A stretch of DNA of 64,000 bases from Buttiauxella selenatireducens (GCF_031432975.1 NZ_CP133838.1:2480001-2544000); one strand, 5' to 3'. Positions 50,501 to 59,666 are shown, counted from the stretch's first letter. A program made the numbers and translations. Notes: generated by a model not told the origin, from the sequence alone.

Positions 50501-52959
50501 AGCAGATCTTTCAATTGATTTCCCCATTTCGGATCGAGTTCGGTTTGCAACACACGGTTGACTTCAAAAATATGGTCCGGGGTCTGGAACAGGTTAGCGG
50601 GCAGGTGAGAGGAACCACTTTCACCCAGATCGCTGTTGCGCATCACCAGCGCGGAGAATGAGTTTGCTTCCAGCTCGTTGAGTAAGTTCAACCCCTGGAC
50701 ACGGCTCAGATAGTAGAACCGGTCGCCGTCTTGCAGCATTTCCATTTGCGTTTCAAAGACAAAGTTAAAGGTTGAACCGAGCATTCCACCGAACTCGTTT
50801 TTGCGCTCAGCAAGGCCGCCAATCCAGAAATCGATCATATTCAGACCGGTTTCTTGTGTCGCCCAGGCACCCGTGCTGTTGAAGAAATCCATCGCATCAG
50901 AAGGCGGTGAGATATGGTTTTTCTCGTCGCCAAACAGCAGGAAGTTGACCGCCGCGCGTTTCCCTTCAAGGGTGGTGGCATTCAAAATCAGCTCATGCTG
51001 GCCGTAGGCGGCCATAAAGTTGATGATGGAAGCCGGGTTTTTCAGGTAAGTCGTGAAATCCGCCCAACTGGTGTAAGGCCGTAACTCGCTGTTACCGGTT
51101 AACTCAAAGAATTGCTCGCGCGCCTGGTTCAGCGTCGGCATTCCTGTATCACGGCCACGGGCAATGTTGAGTGCCCCTAAATCAAGCGGAAGGCCGATTA
51201 GGTTGTTACGCAGGGCATCGGTAATAAATTCATCAATTTCGTTACCCACTTGCCGCGTCATGCCGCGAACAATCGCACCGATGGCCTGGTCATCGGAAAC
51301 CGTTGCACCGTTAATTTGATTAAAGGCGACCGGATTGAGGAAGGCGGCAATCAGGCCAATATCGCCATTTTCCATATCAATGTCGGTACGAGCGACCGTT
51401 TCAGTCAGCATCGAGTGGCCAAAACGGTAAACCACGTGTGCAAACTCAGCGAAGATAGCCGGATTGATGTCTGCACTGTTGGAGAAGACAAACGGATCGA
51501 CCGCCGGTTGTACGGTACGAGCGAACTCTTCGAAAACAAGGTGCTGGTATTGCATCTCAGTAGTGAAACGACCTGCCTGGAATAGGTATTCTCCGTTCCA
51601 GACCAGAGTGCTGGTATCAGCAGGCAGTGTTTCGATCTGGTGATTCGGCATTAACCATTGGTTAATCAGGCCAACATCACCGGTCGCCAGCAGGGTGGTT
51701 TTATACTCTTCGACCAGGCGGTTATGCTCGCTGTGAAACACTGCATGCACGGCGGTCAGGCCGATATTTTCGTTACCGCGCCCGTCACCCGTGATGAAAT
51801 GCCGATCGAGCAGTTCATCATCGTAGGTTCCTGGAGCCTGAACGCCACCAATCGCATCGTCGCTATCCGCCACCAGACCTTTCGGATTGGCAGTATGGGC
51901 AATGTCATCGAGGAAAGCGTGGCCGGTACGGACGGTATTTGGCGGTAAAAAACCTTCGTTAGCTTCAATCAAACCACCAGGGAGATCGTCTGTGGCTGCG
52001 GTAACAATCTGCACTTTACCGTTTTCACTTAAGATCAAATTGCCGTAACGGTCAGTCGCCAGCAGCGGAACGTTAAACACATCCTGATCGGTAAGTTTAA
52101 TTCCGAGTAAGGTTTCAGCCTGGTTCTTAACATCTGCCCAGGTAGCCAGGCCACCGTTTGCTCCACCTAATAAATTACCCGTAGGTTCGGGTTTCCCATC
52201 AATTAATACATATTCGCGGATGAATATCTGATGGGAAGGGTGAGAGGTGTAGGTTTGGTTTTGATCAATAAATGGGGTGGTCAGGTTTTTTGTTTCATGA
52301 TTAGCGTCTACTTCTGCCCGGGTTAATATCATGAAGTTATTAGGATTAGGGTTGTCTTTTGTAGGCGCTACAAATAAAGGGTCATCAGGTTGCAACTCAA
52401 TGAAAACAATGCCATTGCCCCCTTTAGGAATTAAATCCAGTCCATGGTCAAAAAACTGACCAAAGAATGTCATCCAGCCATTAAAAGCAGGGGACAGACC
52501 AATATCGGGAGACAGGTTAGGAATGGACAAACTGCCATTTGCCGACGTTGCGCCTCCCCCTGGCGCACCAGCCAGATCTTCATGTGCTTCAACCGCAGCG
52601 GGGTTGGTGGCCGTCTGATCTGAAATTAAGTTACTGATAATACGCGGGTCTGCATCTTTGACCATTCCCCCAATTTGGGTGTAACTGGTCATGTTATCCG
52701 CATCTTGTAAGTTCAATGCGGTGAGTCTTGGCATAGTTTGGTCGGCTGAGCCGTAGAGTTCCTGTCCGGGCAGGAGGTTATTCCACGAACCATCTACTGT
52801 ACGTAACCCGTAAGGCAATAACGGGCTGGAAACAGCATCACGCAGGTCTTCGCCATTGATACTGCCGTCTGCGTTTGTTGCTCCTTCTGATATTTTGATC
52901 TGCTTAAGGATAAATGCAAGGTCGTGGAGCGTGACCGTAAAGTCATATTGTGAGGCCAT
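47593..52959 (-). CDS. Secreted animal-type haem peroxidase with RTX repeats (1788 aa)
   Basis: The peroxidase domain (about 150-780) keeps the distal His172 in FFGQFFDHGLDL, the Arg394/Glu397 pair in GDGRGNENIG, HAVFHSEHNRL, proximal His515 in YRFGH and DLGALNIARGRDTGMPTLN. RTX block 1 (about 850-1020) and block 2 (about 1445-1690) hold many GGxGxDxLxG nonapeptides that fold on calcium. Ig-like stretches (YQWRMSNANG; LTWQAFIGGEWRD) lie between them. There is no N-terminal signal peptide; the end (TVTIGDFILEIPS) suits a C-terminal type I signal. Related bacterial RTX haem peroxidases include Mn(II)-oxidising MopA; substrate here unknown. First gene of the operon with its exporter. Confidence 0.93.
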   Translation of the reverse strand: MASQYDFTVTLHDLAFILKQIKISEGATNADGSINGEDLRDAVSSPLLPYGLRTVDGSWNNLLPGQELYGSADQTMPRLTALNLQDADNMTSYTQIGGMVKDADPRIISNLISDQTATNPAAVEAHEDLAGAPGGGATSANGSLSIPNLSPDIGLSPAFNGWMTFFGQFFDHGLDLIPKGGNGIVFIELQPDDPLFVAPTKDNPNPNNFMILTRAEVDANHETKNLTTPFIDQNQTYTSHPSHQIFIREYVLIDGKPEPTGNLLGGANGGLATWADVKNQAETLLGIKLTDQDVFNVPLLATDRYGNLILSENGKVQIVTAATDDLPGGLIEANEGFLPPNTVRTGHAFLDDIAHTANPKGLVADSDDAIGGVQAPGTYDDELLDRHFITGDGRGNENIGLTAVHAVFHSEHNRLVEEYKTTLLATGDVGLINQWLMPNHQIETLPADTSTLVWNGEYLFQAGRFTTEMQYQHLVFEEFARTVQPAVDPFVFSNSADINPAIFAEFAHVVYRFGHSMLTETVARTDIDMENGDIGLIAAFLNPVAFNQINGATVSDDQAIGAIVRGMTRQVGNEIDEFITDALRNNLIGLPLDLGALNIARGRDTGMPTLNQAREQFFELTGNSELRPYTSWADFTTYLKNPASIINFMAAYGQHELILNATTLEGKRAAVNFLLFGDEKNHISPPSDAMDFFNSTGAWATQETGLNMIDFWIGGLAERKNEFGGMLGSTFNFVFETQMEMLQDGDRFYYLSRVQGLNLLNELEANSFSALVMRNSDLGESGSSHLPANLFQTPDHIFEVNRVLQTELDPKWGNQLKDLLSPLLVRREATTDVDGDGAKDGGYLKYTGDGHVVLGGTAGNDTLIGGKGIDSLWGDAGDDRLDGGDEADVVHGGDGDDIITDTGTPVGDADFLHGDAGHDVIFSGNGNDLVFGGSGSDFIVVGEDAQEVFAGRDNDFVQGGSGGDALLGNEGDDWLEGGDGFDSLTGENSELFFNSTIVGHDVLNGQGNDTDYDGEAGDDIMVQGAGIQRNNGMAGFDWAIHKGDPNGANSDLGIPIFVNQQEFILRDRFDLVEGLSGWKHNDVLTGTEQPLGTAPVQGVPLSNNLTQEGADRIAGLQQILGVARSSDPNAVLFNPDNGGDILLGGGGSDRITGKAGNDIIDGDSWLNVRIAVSGLPGITSVDGMNELKSYMLAGTLKPDQLSIVREILRENNSGDIDVAVYRDISSNYVFTRMADGSLRVDHATPNAALNLNDGIDRLLNIEKLEFGDGKQLWVTAQQATGNLAISNATPQVGDLLRVNLANLSDGNGIAANAAITLTWQAFIGGEWRDQATGAEFRVPGTAQGAALRVVASFNDQMGDAERLVSSQTQAVVPRNQATQGQPVINDLTPTESLTLTAVVSGITDADGLSGGNFSYQWRMSNANGNGFTNILGATAATYTPGQAAVGRTLQVVVTVVDDEGNPPVVLTSTTTQPVGDLMVGNNGTDNLNGTAWSDILRGEGGNDTLQGRAGDDLLVGGAGNDNLLGEAGNDILQGDAGNDTLDGGLGADSMTGGVGNDTYIVDNAGDVVIEGANGGTDVVRTNLSSYDLTDNVEELVYTGTGNFIGTGNAIANIITGGNGNDSLFGMGGNDQVSGGGGNDFLDGGDGIDNLQGGNGNDVMIGGAGADVMAGGTGNDILNGQAGNDNMDGGTGEDIFAFSASFGQDRITGFDSAPAGGQDYLDLSLLGITAGNFAANVGISGSGGNTVVSVGADTITLVGVNSTTVTIGDFILEIPSTFAANNGNSSLIA

Positions 52960-53834
52960 AAATAATTACCCCTATTTTACTCTCAAGATCTTTCATCATT
53001 CGTTTCTGCCGCTTTGATAAAAAGGGCAGAAGAATGAACCGTTTTCTAAGAACTGGTTATTCGATTGCTGTTGTGTGTCTAAAATCCTTATTATTTAAAT
53101 TAAATTATCGCCATCCAGTGTTGAGTAATTCTCCATGAATATTAATTAGCAGGTTAAGTTATTTATCGTATTTGCCGAGAGTTACGCATGTGCACGCGGC
53201 CTCCACATTTTGAAAATGCGGATGCATTCGAGGCAAATAAGCTTTAGAAAGTGACGTTAACAATCTGGGTGGTTTATTGAGGTTTTCATCTCACATTACA
53301 TTTTTGTTATGATCATAACTATGGTTTCTCCCGGCATTACTTCTCTCATACTTTTTTATTAAAATGTAAAAATGAACATATTTTGTCATATGTATTTCAC
53401 AGCTCAGTCCATTTTGACTATTAGAACCTTCAATATTAAGCAGTTAAAGTATGAATTCACACAAGCTTTGCGGCAAGTGATTCCATGGCTACCTGTTTGA
53501 TAAATATTGTTTTTTATTTATGTGGCAAGCAGTATTGGAGGGATGTTTTCTTATATGTTACAAATAAGAAATAGTCTCATTATCAATGGTCAGAGATGCG
53601 TCTTTTCATTTCTTTACATTCTGATTTGACATAAAAACTGTTTTGCTGCGGGGGTGTGATTAAATATCAGTCAGGAAATAACCATTAAAGGTTATTAATT
53701 GTATTCTGGGAAAAAAGGTTTTTTGTTGTTTCACTCATGCCCCTGATGGGGCATTTCGCGATTTACCCTTTGTACGCATGAATAATCGATTCAGTCAGAC
53801 ATTTCTTTGGGATAATTAAAACTTATACCCTCAA
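52960..53834. promoter_or_regulatory. 875-base AT-rich gap upstream of the peroxidase operon
   Basis: No reading frame of note. It should contain the peroxidase promoter. A perfect 14-bp palindrome GTTATGATCATAAC lies at 53306-53319, and a 7-bp stem-loop ATGCCCC-TGAT-GGGGCAT at 53737-53754, near the 3' end of the hydroxyproline operon but followed by no T-run. The length and base composition suggest acquired DNA or extensive regulation. Confidence 0.55.
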
Positions 53835-55103
53835 TTAATTTATATCCTTTGGCGGCTGGGGCGTAAGGTTGACCAACGTTTCGAGCCGTACCGGAGTCAA
53901 CGGTACTCTTGGTTGCGGCAGGGGCCAGTCAAGCAGATAGCGCGCGGCGGTGGCACAAATTTTCCCCTGACAAGCCCCCATACCACAGCGGCTGTTCAGT
54001 TTGGCGGCCGTCCAACCCTTGTGGCGACTTATCTGTCCCAGCGAGACATCCTCACAGCGGCACAAAAAGGTGTCGGCGGTACCCAGGGTTTTCAGTCTGG
54101 GATTAAGCACAAACGTTTGGCTCACCGCAGCGGCAAAACGCTGCCATTTACTGCGTTTTTCCAGCAATGCCCGAGCGGACGCGATATTACCGCTGGCGGC
54201 ATACCCGGCGATTGCACCTTCCGCCAAAGCCAGTTCACTGCCACCCACACCCGTACATTCACCCGCCGCATACAGATTGGTAATACTGGTTTGTTGCATA
54301 TCATCGACAGCAATGGCCGCATTTTCTATTCGGCAACCCATTAACATGGCTAACTCAATATTTGCCACCAGCCCGAATCCGCAGGCTAATCGAGAGCAGT
54401 CTATTGTTCGAACCTTTCCACCCTGTTGGACACGGACAGCCGTGAGCCGCTGCTGGCCTTGCGCTTCCAGAACATAACTATTGGCTCGATAGTGTCGGTT
54501 CATTAAACGTAATGATTGCCGCACTTTTTCGGGCCAATGCCAGAGCCCGCTGGCGAAACGGGCCAGGCTTGTGACAGAAGCCTGCTCGGCCAGCAACGTG
54601 ACCTTACCGCCCGCTTGAGTGACGCTATCGGCAACAGCAAGTAATAACGGGCCACTGCCTGCAATGACAACCCGCTCACCTTGAAGCGATAAGCCATTTT
54701 TGATTTGTGCCTGCAATCCCCCCGCACCCGTCACGCCGGGCAGCGTCCAGCCAGGGAAGGGCAGTAACAGTTCGCGCGCGCCGCAGCATAAGATCAAACG
54801 TTGATAGTCGATAGTCCCGCACCCTTTGTCGTTCTCGTACAGGAGCTGCTGTGGCCCGCTTTGTGCCACAACTTTTGTGCCACTGAGCAAGGTGACGTTA
54901 TCCAACGCCGTAATAGCTTGCCGATAAAACTGTGCGAGCGTGGGTAATACAGCCGCAGGCCCATCACGCCAGATTTGTCCGCCAGGACGAGGGTTATCAT
55001 CCAGCATCACTATGTGTTTCTGGCTTTCGCTTGCGGCCAACGCGGCGGCCATCCCGGCTGGACCTGCACCGATAATCAATACTTCGCAGCGCACGTTATT
55101 CAT
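53835..55103 (-). CDS. D-hydroxyproline dehydrogenase, FAD/NAD-binding alpha-type subunit
   Basis: 422 residues. The FAD motif is LIIGAGPAGMAAALAASES, a second Rossmann motif is VVIAGSGPLLLAVADSV, and AAGECTGVGG follows. A C-terminal BFD-like [2Fe-2S] domain has FLCRCEDVSLGQI and CGMGACQGKICA. This is the HcnB-like subunit of three-subunit dehydrogenases for D-hydroxyproline or D-proline. Its start overlaps the small ferredoxin-like gene (ATGA). Last gene of a four-gene minus-strand operon. Confidence 0.88.
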   Translation of the reverse strand: MNNVRCEVLIIGAGPAGMAAALAASESQKHIVMLDDNPRPGGQIWRDGPAAVLPTLAQFYRQAITALDNVTLLSGTKVVAQSGPQQLLYENDKGCGTIDYQRLILCCGARELLLPFPGWTLPGVTGAGGLQAQIKNGLSLQGERVVIAGSGPLLLAVADSVTQAGGKVTLLAEQASVTSLARFASGLWHWPEKVRQSLRLMNRHYRANSYVLEAQGQQRLTAVRVQQGGKVRTIDCSRLACGFGLVANIELAMLMGCRIENAAIAVDDMQQTSITNLYAAGECTGVGGSELALAEGAIAGYAASGNIASARALLEKRSKWQRFAAAVSQTFVLNPRLKTLGTADTFLCRCEDVSLGQISRHKGWTAAKLNSRCGMGACQGKICATAARYLLDWPLPQPRVPLTPVRLETLVNLTPQPPKDIN

Positions 55104-55348
55104 TTATTCCCACTCCTTTCGATTTTCATCCCGCCCTGGCACAAGGTTTGGCAAGCCAATCTTTGTATGCCATCGATGATGACCCGACATTCCTGACACA
55201 CGCCCATGCCACAAAAAGCCGCACGCGGTTGCTGGCTAACGGATATCCGGCAGTGATCCTGTCCGCTTGCGCTGAGGGCTGCGGCCACGGTGATACCTTC
55301 CTGTACCTGACAGGGAAGCCCGGCGATGGTTAAGGAGATCAGTTTCAT
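55100..55348 (-). CDS. D-hydroxyproline dehydrogenase, [2Fe-2S] small subunit
   Basis: 82 residues, HcnA-like. Cysteines in AFCGMGVCQECRV, with another in LACQT, bind a plant-type [2Fe-2S] cluster. It links electron flow between the two flavin subunits encoded on either side; both junctions overlap by 4 bases (ATGA), which indicates tight co-translation of the complex. Confidence 0.88.
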   Translation of the reverse strand: MKLISLTIAGLPCQVQEGITVAAALSASGQDHCRISVSQQPRAAFCGMGVCQECRVIIDGIQRLACQTLCQGGMKIERSGNK

Positions 55349-56460
55349 AAGAGGGACTCTTCTGTGGCGAACATACGCGCAGCGAGATAAGGGGTGTCAT
55401 CAATGGCTGTGCGCTGTTGTTGAATTTGTGCCGCGATCAGCGCAGCACTTCCCAACGCGGTGGTGACGCCCAATCCTTCATGCCCGAGTGCCAACCAAAG
55501 CCATGGATAAGCAGGATGGGGACCGAGCAAGGGGAGCCCGTCGGCTGATGCGGCCCGAAATCCCGCCCAGCAGCGGATGATGCTCATTTTTGCAAGGCCT
55601 GGCAGGAAATCGGTGGCGCGTTTGAGCATGGTGGCAAGCAATGGCATGTCAATTGCCGTGTCGAGCGTGTCAAACTGGCGTGAGGAGCCGATCAGCAATT
55701 GCCCGGTCGGACGAGCCTGAACGTTAAATGCCACCGAGGTACCCTTTGCCGCATGCGCGCTGGCTCCGTAGCCTAGCTCTACCAATTGATGCTTCACCGT
55801 ATGCGGGTAGCGATCGGTGATGGCCAGTTGGCCTTTTTTCGCTCTGAGTAGCGGAGTTGGCAAGAGCTTATCGGCTTGTAATCCACAGGCGAGCGTTATC
55901 ACCGGCGCGCTAAGTCGCTGCCCGCTGGCTAAAACCACAGCCTGCTGTTCTAACGCGACCACTTCGCCATAGACCCGCTGGACGGCTTCACCCGCGTCTT
56001 CAATTAACCAGCGAGCGGCATTAGGGGCATAAATAATGCCGTCTCCCGGTACGTGCAAACCGCCCGCTAATCCGCCACGCAGCATGGGTTCAAGCTGTGC
56101 AACCTGTTGTGAACTCAGCATTTCACTGTTCACACCCAATGCCGCCATCCGTTGCTTTTTAACTTCCGCAATGGCCATTTCTTCTGGTTTTTCTGCGATC
56201 CACAGCGTGCCGCAACCTTGCCAGGCACAGTTGTCGGGCATACGGTCTACCACGCCGCGCCACAAATTCAGGGAGTAGCTGCTCAGCGCCAATTCTGCGG
56301 GATTATCATCCATACAAACCAGATGCCCCATACCCGCCGCGGTGGCGCCAGGGAGTTGATCGTCAACCAGTAACACCCTTAACCCTTGCTGTGCTAATTG
56401 CCAGGCGCAGGCCGCACCGATAATACCCGCGCCAATGACAATCGCATCGGCGGTAGCCAT
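55345..56460 (-). CDS. D-hydroxyproline dehydrogenase, DadA-like catalytic beta-type subunit
   Basis: 371 residues. N-terminal FAD motif AIVIGAGIIGAACAWQLAQQ and a C-terminal glycine-oxidase-like segment (CWAGFRAASADGLPLLGPHP; LALGHEGLGVTTALGSA). It should oxidise cis-4-hydroxy-D-proline to the pyrroline. An upstream in-frame ATG exists at 56475, but the ATG at 56460 overlaps the epimerase stop (TAATG) behind GGGGGA and gives the natural start [10 protein letters not shown]. Confidence 0.87.
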   Translation of the reverse strand: MATADAIVIGAGIIGAACAWQLAQQGLRVLLVDDQLPGATAAGMGHLVCMDDNPAELALSSYSLNLWRGVVDRMPDNCAWQGCGTLWIAEKPEEMAIAEVKKQRMAALGVNSEMLSSQQVAQLEPMLRGGLAGGLHVPGDGIIYAPNAARWLIEDAGEAVQRVYGEVVALEQQAVVLASGQRLSAPVITLACGLQADKLLPTPLLRAKKGQLAITDRYPHTVKHQLVELGYGASAHAAKGTSVAFNVQARPTGQLLIGSSRQFDTLDTAIDMPLLATMLKRATDFLPGLAKMSIIRCWAGFRAASADGLPLLGPHPAYPWLWLALGHEGLGVTTALGSAALIAAQIQQQRTAIDDTPYLAARMFATEESLL

Positions 56461-57410
56461 TAACGGATCCCCCATGCAAAAGCGTCACGTTCATCCAGCA
56501 AAAGTTGGCTATCAGCACAGACAAAAGCCTGGCCGCGAATAAAAGGTGTCACGCGATTACCCGTATTGGGCTGGTAATATCCGCTGAATTCACTGCCGAT
56601 CACACTGGCCTGTCGCCACACTTCACCTGGCTGTAATTTACCGTCTGCGGCAAGGCACGCGAGTTTGGCGCTGGTTCCGGTACCACACGGCGAGCGGTCG
56701 TAAGCCTTACCTGGGCACAAGACGAAATTGCGGCTGTCAGCGTGTTCATCGGCACAGAACAGCTCGATATGGTCGATGACCCCGCCGTCTTCACCGTAGA
56801 TCCCCGCGTTTTCTAACGCCTGTCGGACCGCCCAACTAAAGGCGGTGAGGGCGTCAATATTGTTTGTGGAAATAGCCAGATGATGGTCGCTGATGAGAAA
56901 GAACCAGTTTCCTCCCCATGCAATATCGCCGGTTACCACGCCATAGCCGTCAACCTGCACAGCGACCTGCTGACGGTAGCGCCAGGCGGGGACATTTTCG
57001 ATAGTGACGCTGCCATCGGTATGTAGTGTGGCGCTTACCGTGCCGACTGGGGTTTCAATCAGGTGTTCGCCAACTCCGATGCGGCCCAGGTATGCCAGGG
57101 AGGTGATTAACCCAATCGTGCCGTGGCCGCACATGCCCAGATAACCCGTATTATTGAAAAAGATCACCCCGGCTGCGGCCTCAGGTGAGCAGGGTTTGCA
57201 GAGCAAAGCCCCGACTAAAACATCGTTGCCACGGGGTTCCAGAATGACGGCGCTGCGCCAGTCATCATACTGTTGGGCGAAGCGCGCTTTACGCTCAGCC
57301 ATGCTGCCGTTCCCCAGGTCAGGGAAACCATCGATAATCAGCCGGGTAGGTTCACCGCCGGTGTGGGAATCGATCGCGCGTAATGCGATGAAGGGGGATG
57401 CAGGTGTCAT
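56460..57410 (-). CDS. 4-hydroxyproline 2-epimerase (proline racemase family)
   Basis: 316 residues. Both catalytic cysteines are present: Cys94 in GMCGHGTIG and Cys242 in SPCGTGTSA. Family members with Thr in the second place are trans-3-hydroxyproline dehydratases, so this one is an epimerase. [10 protein letters not shown] at the N-terminus is also typical. It converts trans-4-hydroxy-L-proline to cis-4-hydroxy-D-proline for the dehydrogenase downstream. First gene of its operon, divergent from the AraC-type regulator. Confidence 0.92.
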   Translation of the reverse strand: MTPASPFIALRAIDSHTGGEPTRLIIDGFPDLGNGSMAERKARFAQQYDDWRSAVILEPRGNDVLVGALLCKPCSPEAAAGVIFFNNTGYLGMCGHGTIGLITSLAYLGRIGVGEHLIETPVGTVSATLHTDGSVTIENVPAWRYRQQVAVQVDGYGVVTGDIAWGGNWFFLISDHHLAISTNNIDALTAFSWAVRQALENAGIYGEDGGVIDHIELFCADEHADSRNFVLCPGKAYDRSPCGTGTSAKLACLAADGKLQPGEVWRQASVIGSEFSGYYQPNTGNRVTPFIRGQAFVCADSQLLLDERDAFAWGIR

Positions 57411-57644
57411 CGGAGTCTCTCAATGGTTAATTAAATGTTACCAATGGATGTAGACTGACCGAAAACTTGCTATCACGGCTTGACCTGTTTCGGCAAAGGA
57501 AATGCCGAAATTAGCACAATGCAAAAAGTATGCGGCAATCCGCATAATCAATCGAACGCGCTTGATAAGTTAATAAAAAGTTAATATTGATCCAGGTGAG
57601 TTAAAAACAACCCACTATGGCCATTCGCGGGAAAAGGTATTTCT
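57411..57644. promoter_or_regulatory. Divergent control region with two inverted repeats
   Basis: TTTCGGCA (57488-57495) and TGCCGAAA (57503-57510) form a perfect 8-bp inverted repeat with a 7-base spacer. ATGCGG-CAAT-CCGCAT lies at 57530-57545. They are placed between the epimerase operon and the PAS-AraC gene and are candidate operators for that regulator or a catabolic activator. Confidence 0.6.
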
Positions 57645-58490
57645 ATGCGATTAACCCAAAGCTTTGATGCCCTTCCGCTGACTCCCTGTACCGCTGAGCA
57701 GGAAGCGGAGGAGTCATTTGCTGTCGATCAACTCAAACTGCTCTGTGATGGCCTGGCACAACAGCGCCCCAGTTCGTTACGGAGTATGTTGAATTCACTG
57801 GCATTGATTGCACCGCTACTTAACGCCATTCCCAATGTGGTGTTCTTTATCAAAGACCGGCAGGCGCGCTATCTGCTGGCGAATCTCACATTAGCCAAAC
57901 GTTGTGGTTTTAAAACGGTGACGCCGCTGTTAGGTAAAACCTCGGCAGACGTGTTTCCGACACAGTTGGGTTCAGGCTACACCGAGCAAGATCTTCGGGT
58001 GTTACACCAGGGCGTGCAGATTCAGGATCAGCTTGAAATGCACCTTTATAGCGGCCGTGAAACGGGCTGGTGTCTGACGCAAAAGCTGGCGCTGTATGAC
58101 CGGCAGGGCAAGATTATCGGCATGGCCGGGATCTCACATGACCTGCAGGAAGCGAAAGCGAATCATCCGGCTTATCAACGGTTGGCGGCGTTGGATATTT
58201 ACATCCGCCAGCATTACGACAGGCCGATTGCGATGGACGAATTACGCACGCTGACCGGGCTTTCCGTTGCGCAAATTGAGCGTTACTGCAAACGTATTTT
58301 CCACCTGACACCGCGTCAGATGATCCACAAAGTTCGGCTTGAGAAAGCCACTGAACTGTTGGCAAGCGACTTGCCCATTACCGATATCGCCATACAGTGT
58401 GGCTATACAGACCACAGCGCTTTTAGCCGCCAGTTTAAAGCCATGACCGGCGCTACCCCTCGCGATTTCCGTGCCACGTTAGTTCCCTAA
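57645..58490 (+). CDS. PAS-domain AraC-family regulator of the hydroxyproline genes
   Basis: 281 residues. A PAS-like sensor (about 60-160) runs from NAIPNVVFFIKDRQARYLLA through TSADVFPTQLGSGYTEQDL to GKIIGMAGISHDL. The AraC HTH domain (about 180-281) has ELRTLTGLSVAQIERYCKRI and IAIQCGYTDHSAFSRQFKAM. Its place between the two oppositely directed catabolic operons suggests that it controls both, with a hydroxyproline-derived inducer. Confidence 0.87.
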   Translation: MRLTQSFDALPLTPCTAEQEAEESFAVDQLKLLCDGLAQQRPSSLRSMLNSLALIAPLLNAIPNVVFFIKDRQARYLLANLTLAKRCGFKTVTPLLGKTSADVFPTQLGSGYTEQDLRVLHQGVQIQDQLEMHLYSGRETGWCLTQKLALYDRQGKIIGMAGISHDLQEAKANHPAYQRLAALDIYIRQHYDRPIAMDELRTLTGLSVAQIERYCKRIFHLTPRQMIHKVRLEKATELLASDLPITDIAIQCGYTDHSAFSRQFKAMTGATPRDFRATLVP

Positions 58491-58685
58491 TTACCTGAAG
58501 TTATTCGTTTTATGATGCGGCTGCGTCAGAGTATTTGCTGCGCGCCGCTCTCCATCATTATGCCAATTTCGTCCTCGCATTCGGTGAAAACCGTCAAGCC
58601 GCTACTGAGAATACAGGTCAATCTGTTATCGAATTTCACCAAATATTAACCATCAATTAACAACTCAGGCGATAGGACAAAAACG

Positions 58686-59606
58686 ATGAGCCATAAAGCG
58701 ATTAACTGGAGTGGTGTGTTCCCTGCGGTCAGTACTCAGTTCCGCAAAGATTTTTCTCTGGACCTGGATGCGACCCATGCGGTGATTAAAAACCTGGTCA
58801 AAGACGGTGTTTCTGGCCTGGTGGTATGTGGCACGGTGGGTGAGAACACCTCGATGACCACGCAGGAAAAACTGGCGGTGATTGAAGTGGCGAAAGACGC
58901 CGCGCAAGGCAAAGTGCCTGTCATCGCAGGGATTGCCGAATTTACTACCGCCTTTGCGCAGAACATGGCGCGTGAAGCGGAAAAAGCCGGTGTTGATGGC
59001 GTGATGGTGATGCCTGCTCTGGTTTATTCTTCGAAACCGCATGAAACGGCAGCACATTTCCGCAGCGTGGCCAGCGCCACCGATTTGCCGATCATGGTCT
59101 ACAACAACCCGCCTATTTATAAAAATGATGTCACGCCGGACATCCTGACCTCGCTGGTCGATTGCGACAACATCGTCTGTTTCAAAGACTCTTCTGGCGA
59201 TACCCGTCGCTTTATCGATTTACGCAATGCGGTCGGCGATCGCTTTGTGTTATTCGCAGGCCTGGACGATGTGGTCCTGGAAAGCCTCGCCGTGGGCGCA
59301 GAAGGGTGGATCTCTGGCATGTCCAATGCTTTCCCACGCGAAGGGGAAACCTTGTTCCGCCTGGCTAAGCAAAAACGTTTCGAAGAAGCTCTGGCTCTGT
59401 ATAGCTGGTTTATGCCGTTGCTGCATCTGGATGCTCGCCCGGATCTGGTGCAGTGCATCAAGCTGTGTGAAGAGCGCGTTGGCCGTGGCAGTGCGGTGAC
59501 CCGTCCGCCACGTTTGGCATTGCAGGGAGAAACGTTGAAAGAAGTGACGGCGATCATCGATACCGCCCTGGCAAACCGTCCGGCGCTGCCAGACGTCGGC
59601 CTGTAA
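58686..59606 (+). CDS. Pyrroline-4-hydroxy-2-carboxylate deaminase (DapA/NAL family)
   Basis: 306 residues, TIM barrel of the dihydrodipicolinate synthase family. The Schiff-base Lys is in NIVCFKDSSGD, the Tyr in IMVYNNPPIYKNDV, and VVCGTVGENTSMT forms the carboxylate-binding loop. Given its neighbours it most likely converts 1-pyrroline-4-hydroxy-2-carboxylate to 2-oxoglutarate semialdehyde with loss of ammonia. The gap 58491-58685 holds its promoter; no operator was picked there. Confidence 0.88.
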   Translation: MSHKAINWSGVFPAVSTQFRKDFSLDLDATHAVIKNLVKDGVSGLVVCGTVGENTSMTTQEKLAVIEVAKDAAQGKVPVIAGIAEFTTAFAQNMAREAEKAGVDGVMVMPALVYSSKPHETAAHFRSVASATDLPIMVYNNPPIYKNDVTPDILTSLVDCDNIVCFKDSSGDTRRFIDLRNAVGDRFVLFAGLDDVVLESLAVGAEGWISGMSNAFPREGETLFRLAKQKRFEEALALYSWFMPLLHLDARPDLVQCIKLCEERVGRGSAVTRPPRLALQGETLKEVTAIIDTALANRPALPDVGL

Positions 59607-59618
59607 TCAACCATAACG

Positions 59619-59637
59619 GCCCGGCATTTTACCGGGC
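59619..59637 (+). terminator. Stem-loop after the deaminase gene
   Basis: GCCCGG (59619-59624) pairs with CCGGGC (59632-59637), followed by TTTAT. It is 12 bases past the stop and inside the presumed operon, so partial termination is likely. Confidence 0.7.
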
Positions 59638-59666
59638 TTTATCGGGCAATCGAACAGGGGAAACCG

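Noticed and set aside
49780-50661. 293-codon plus-strand frame antisense to the RTX part of the peroxidase
   Set aside because: Long antisense frames arise from the Gly/Asp-rich repeats; the translated product (many Ile, Thr, Val) has no recognisable domain.
56460-57410. trans-3-hydroxy-L-proline dehydratase
   Set aside because: Both catalytic cysteines are present; dehydratases of this family have Thr in place of the second.
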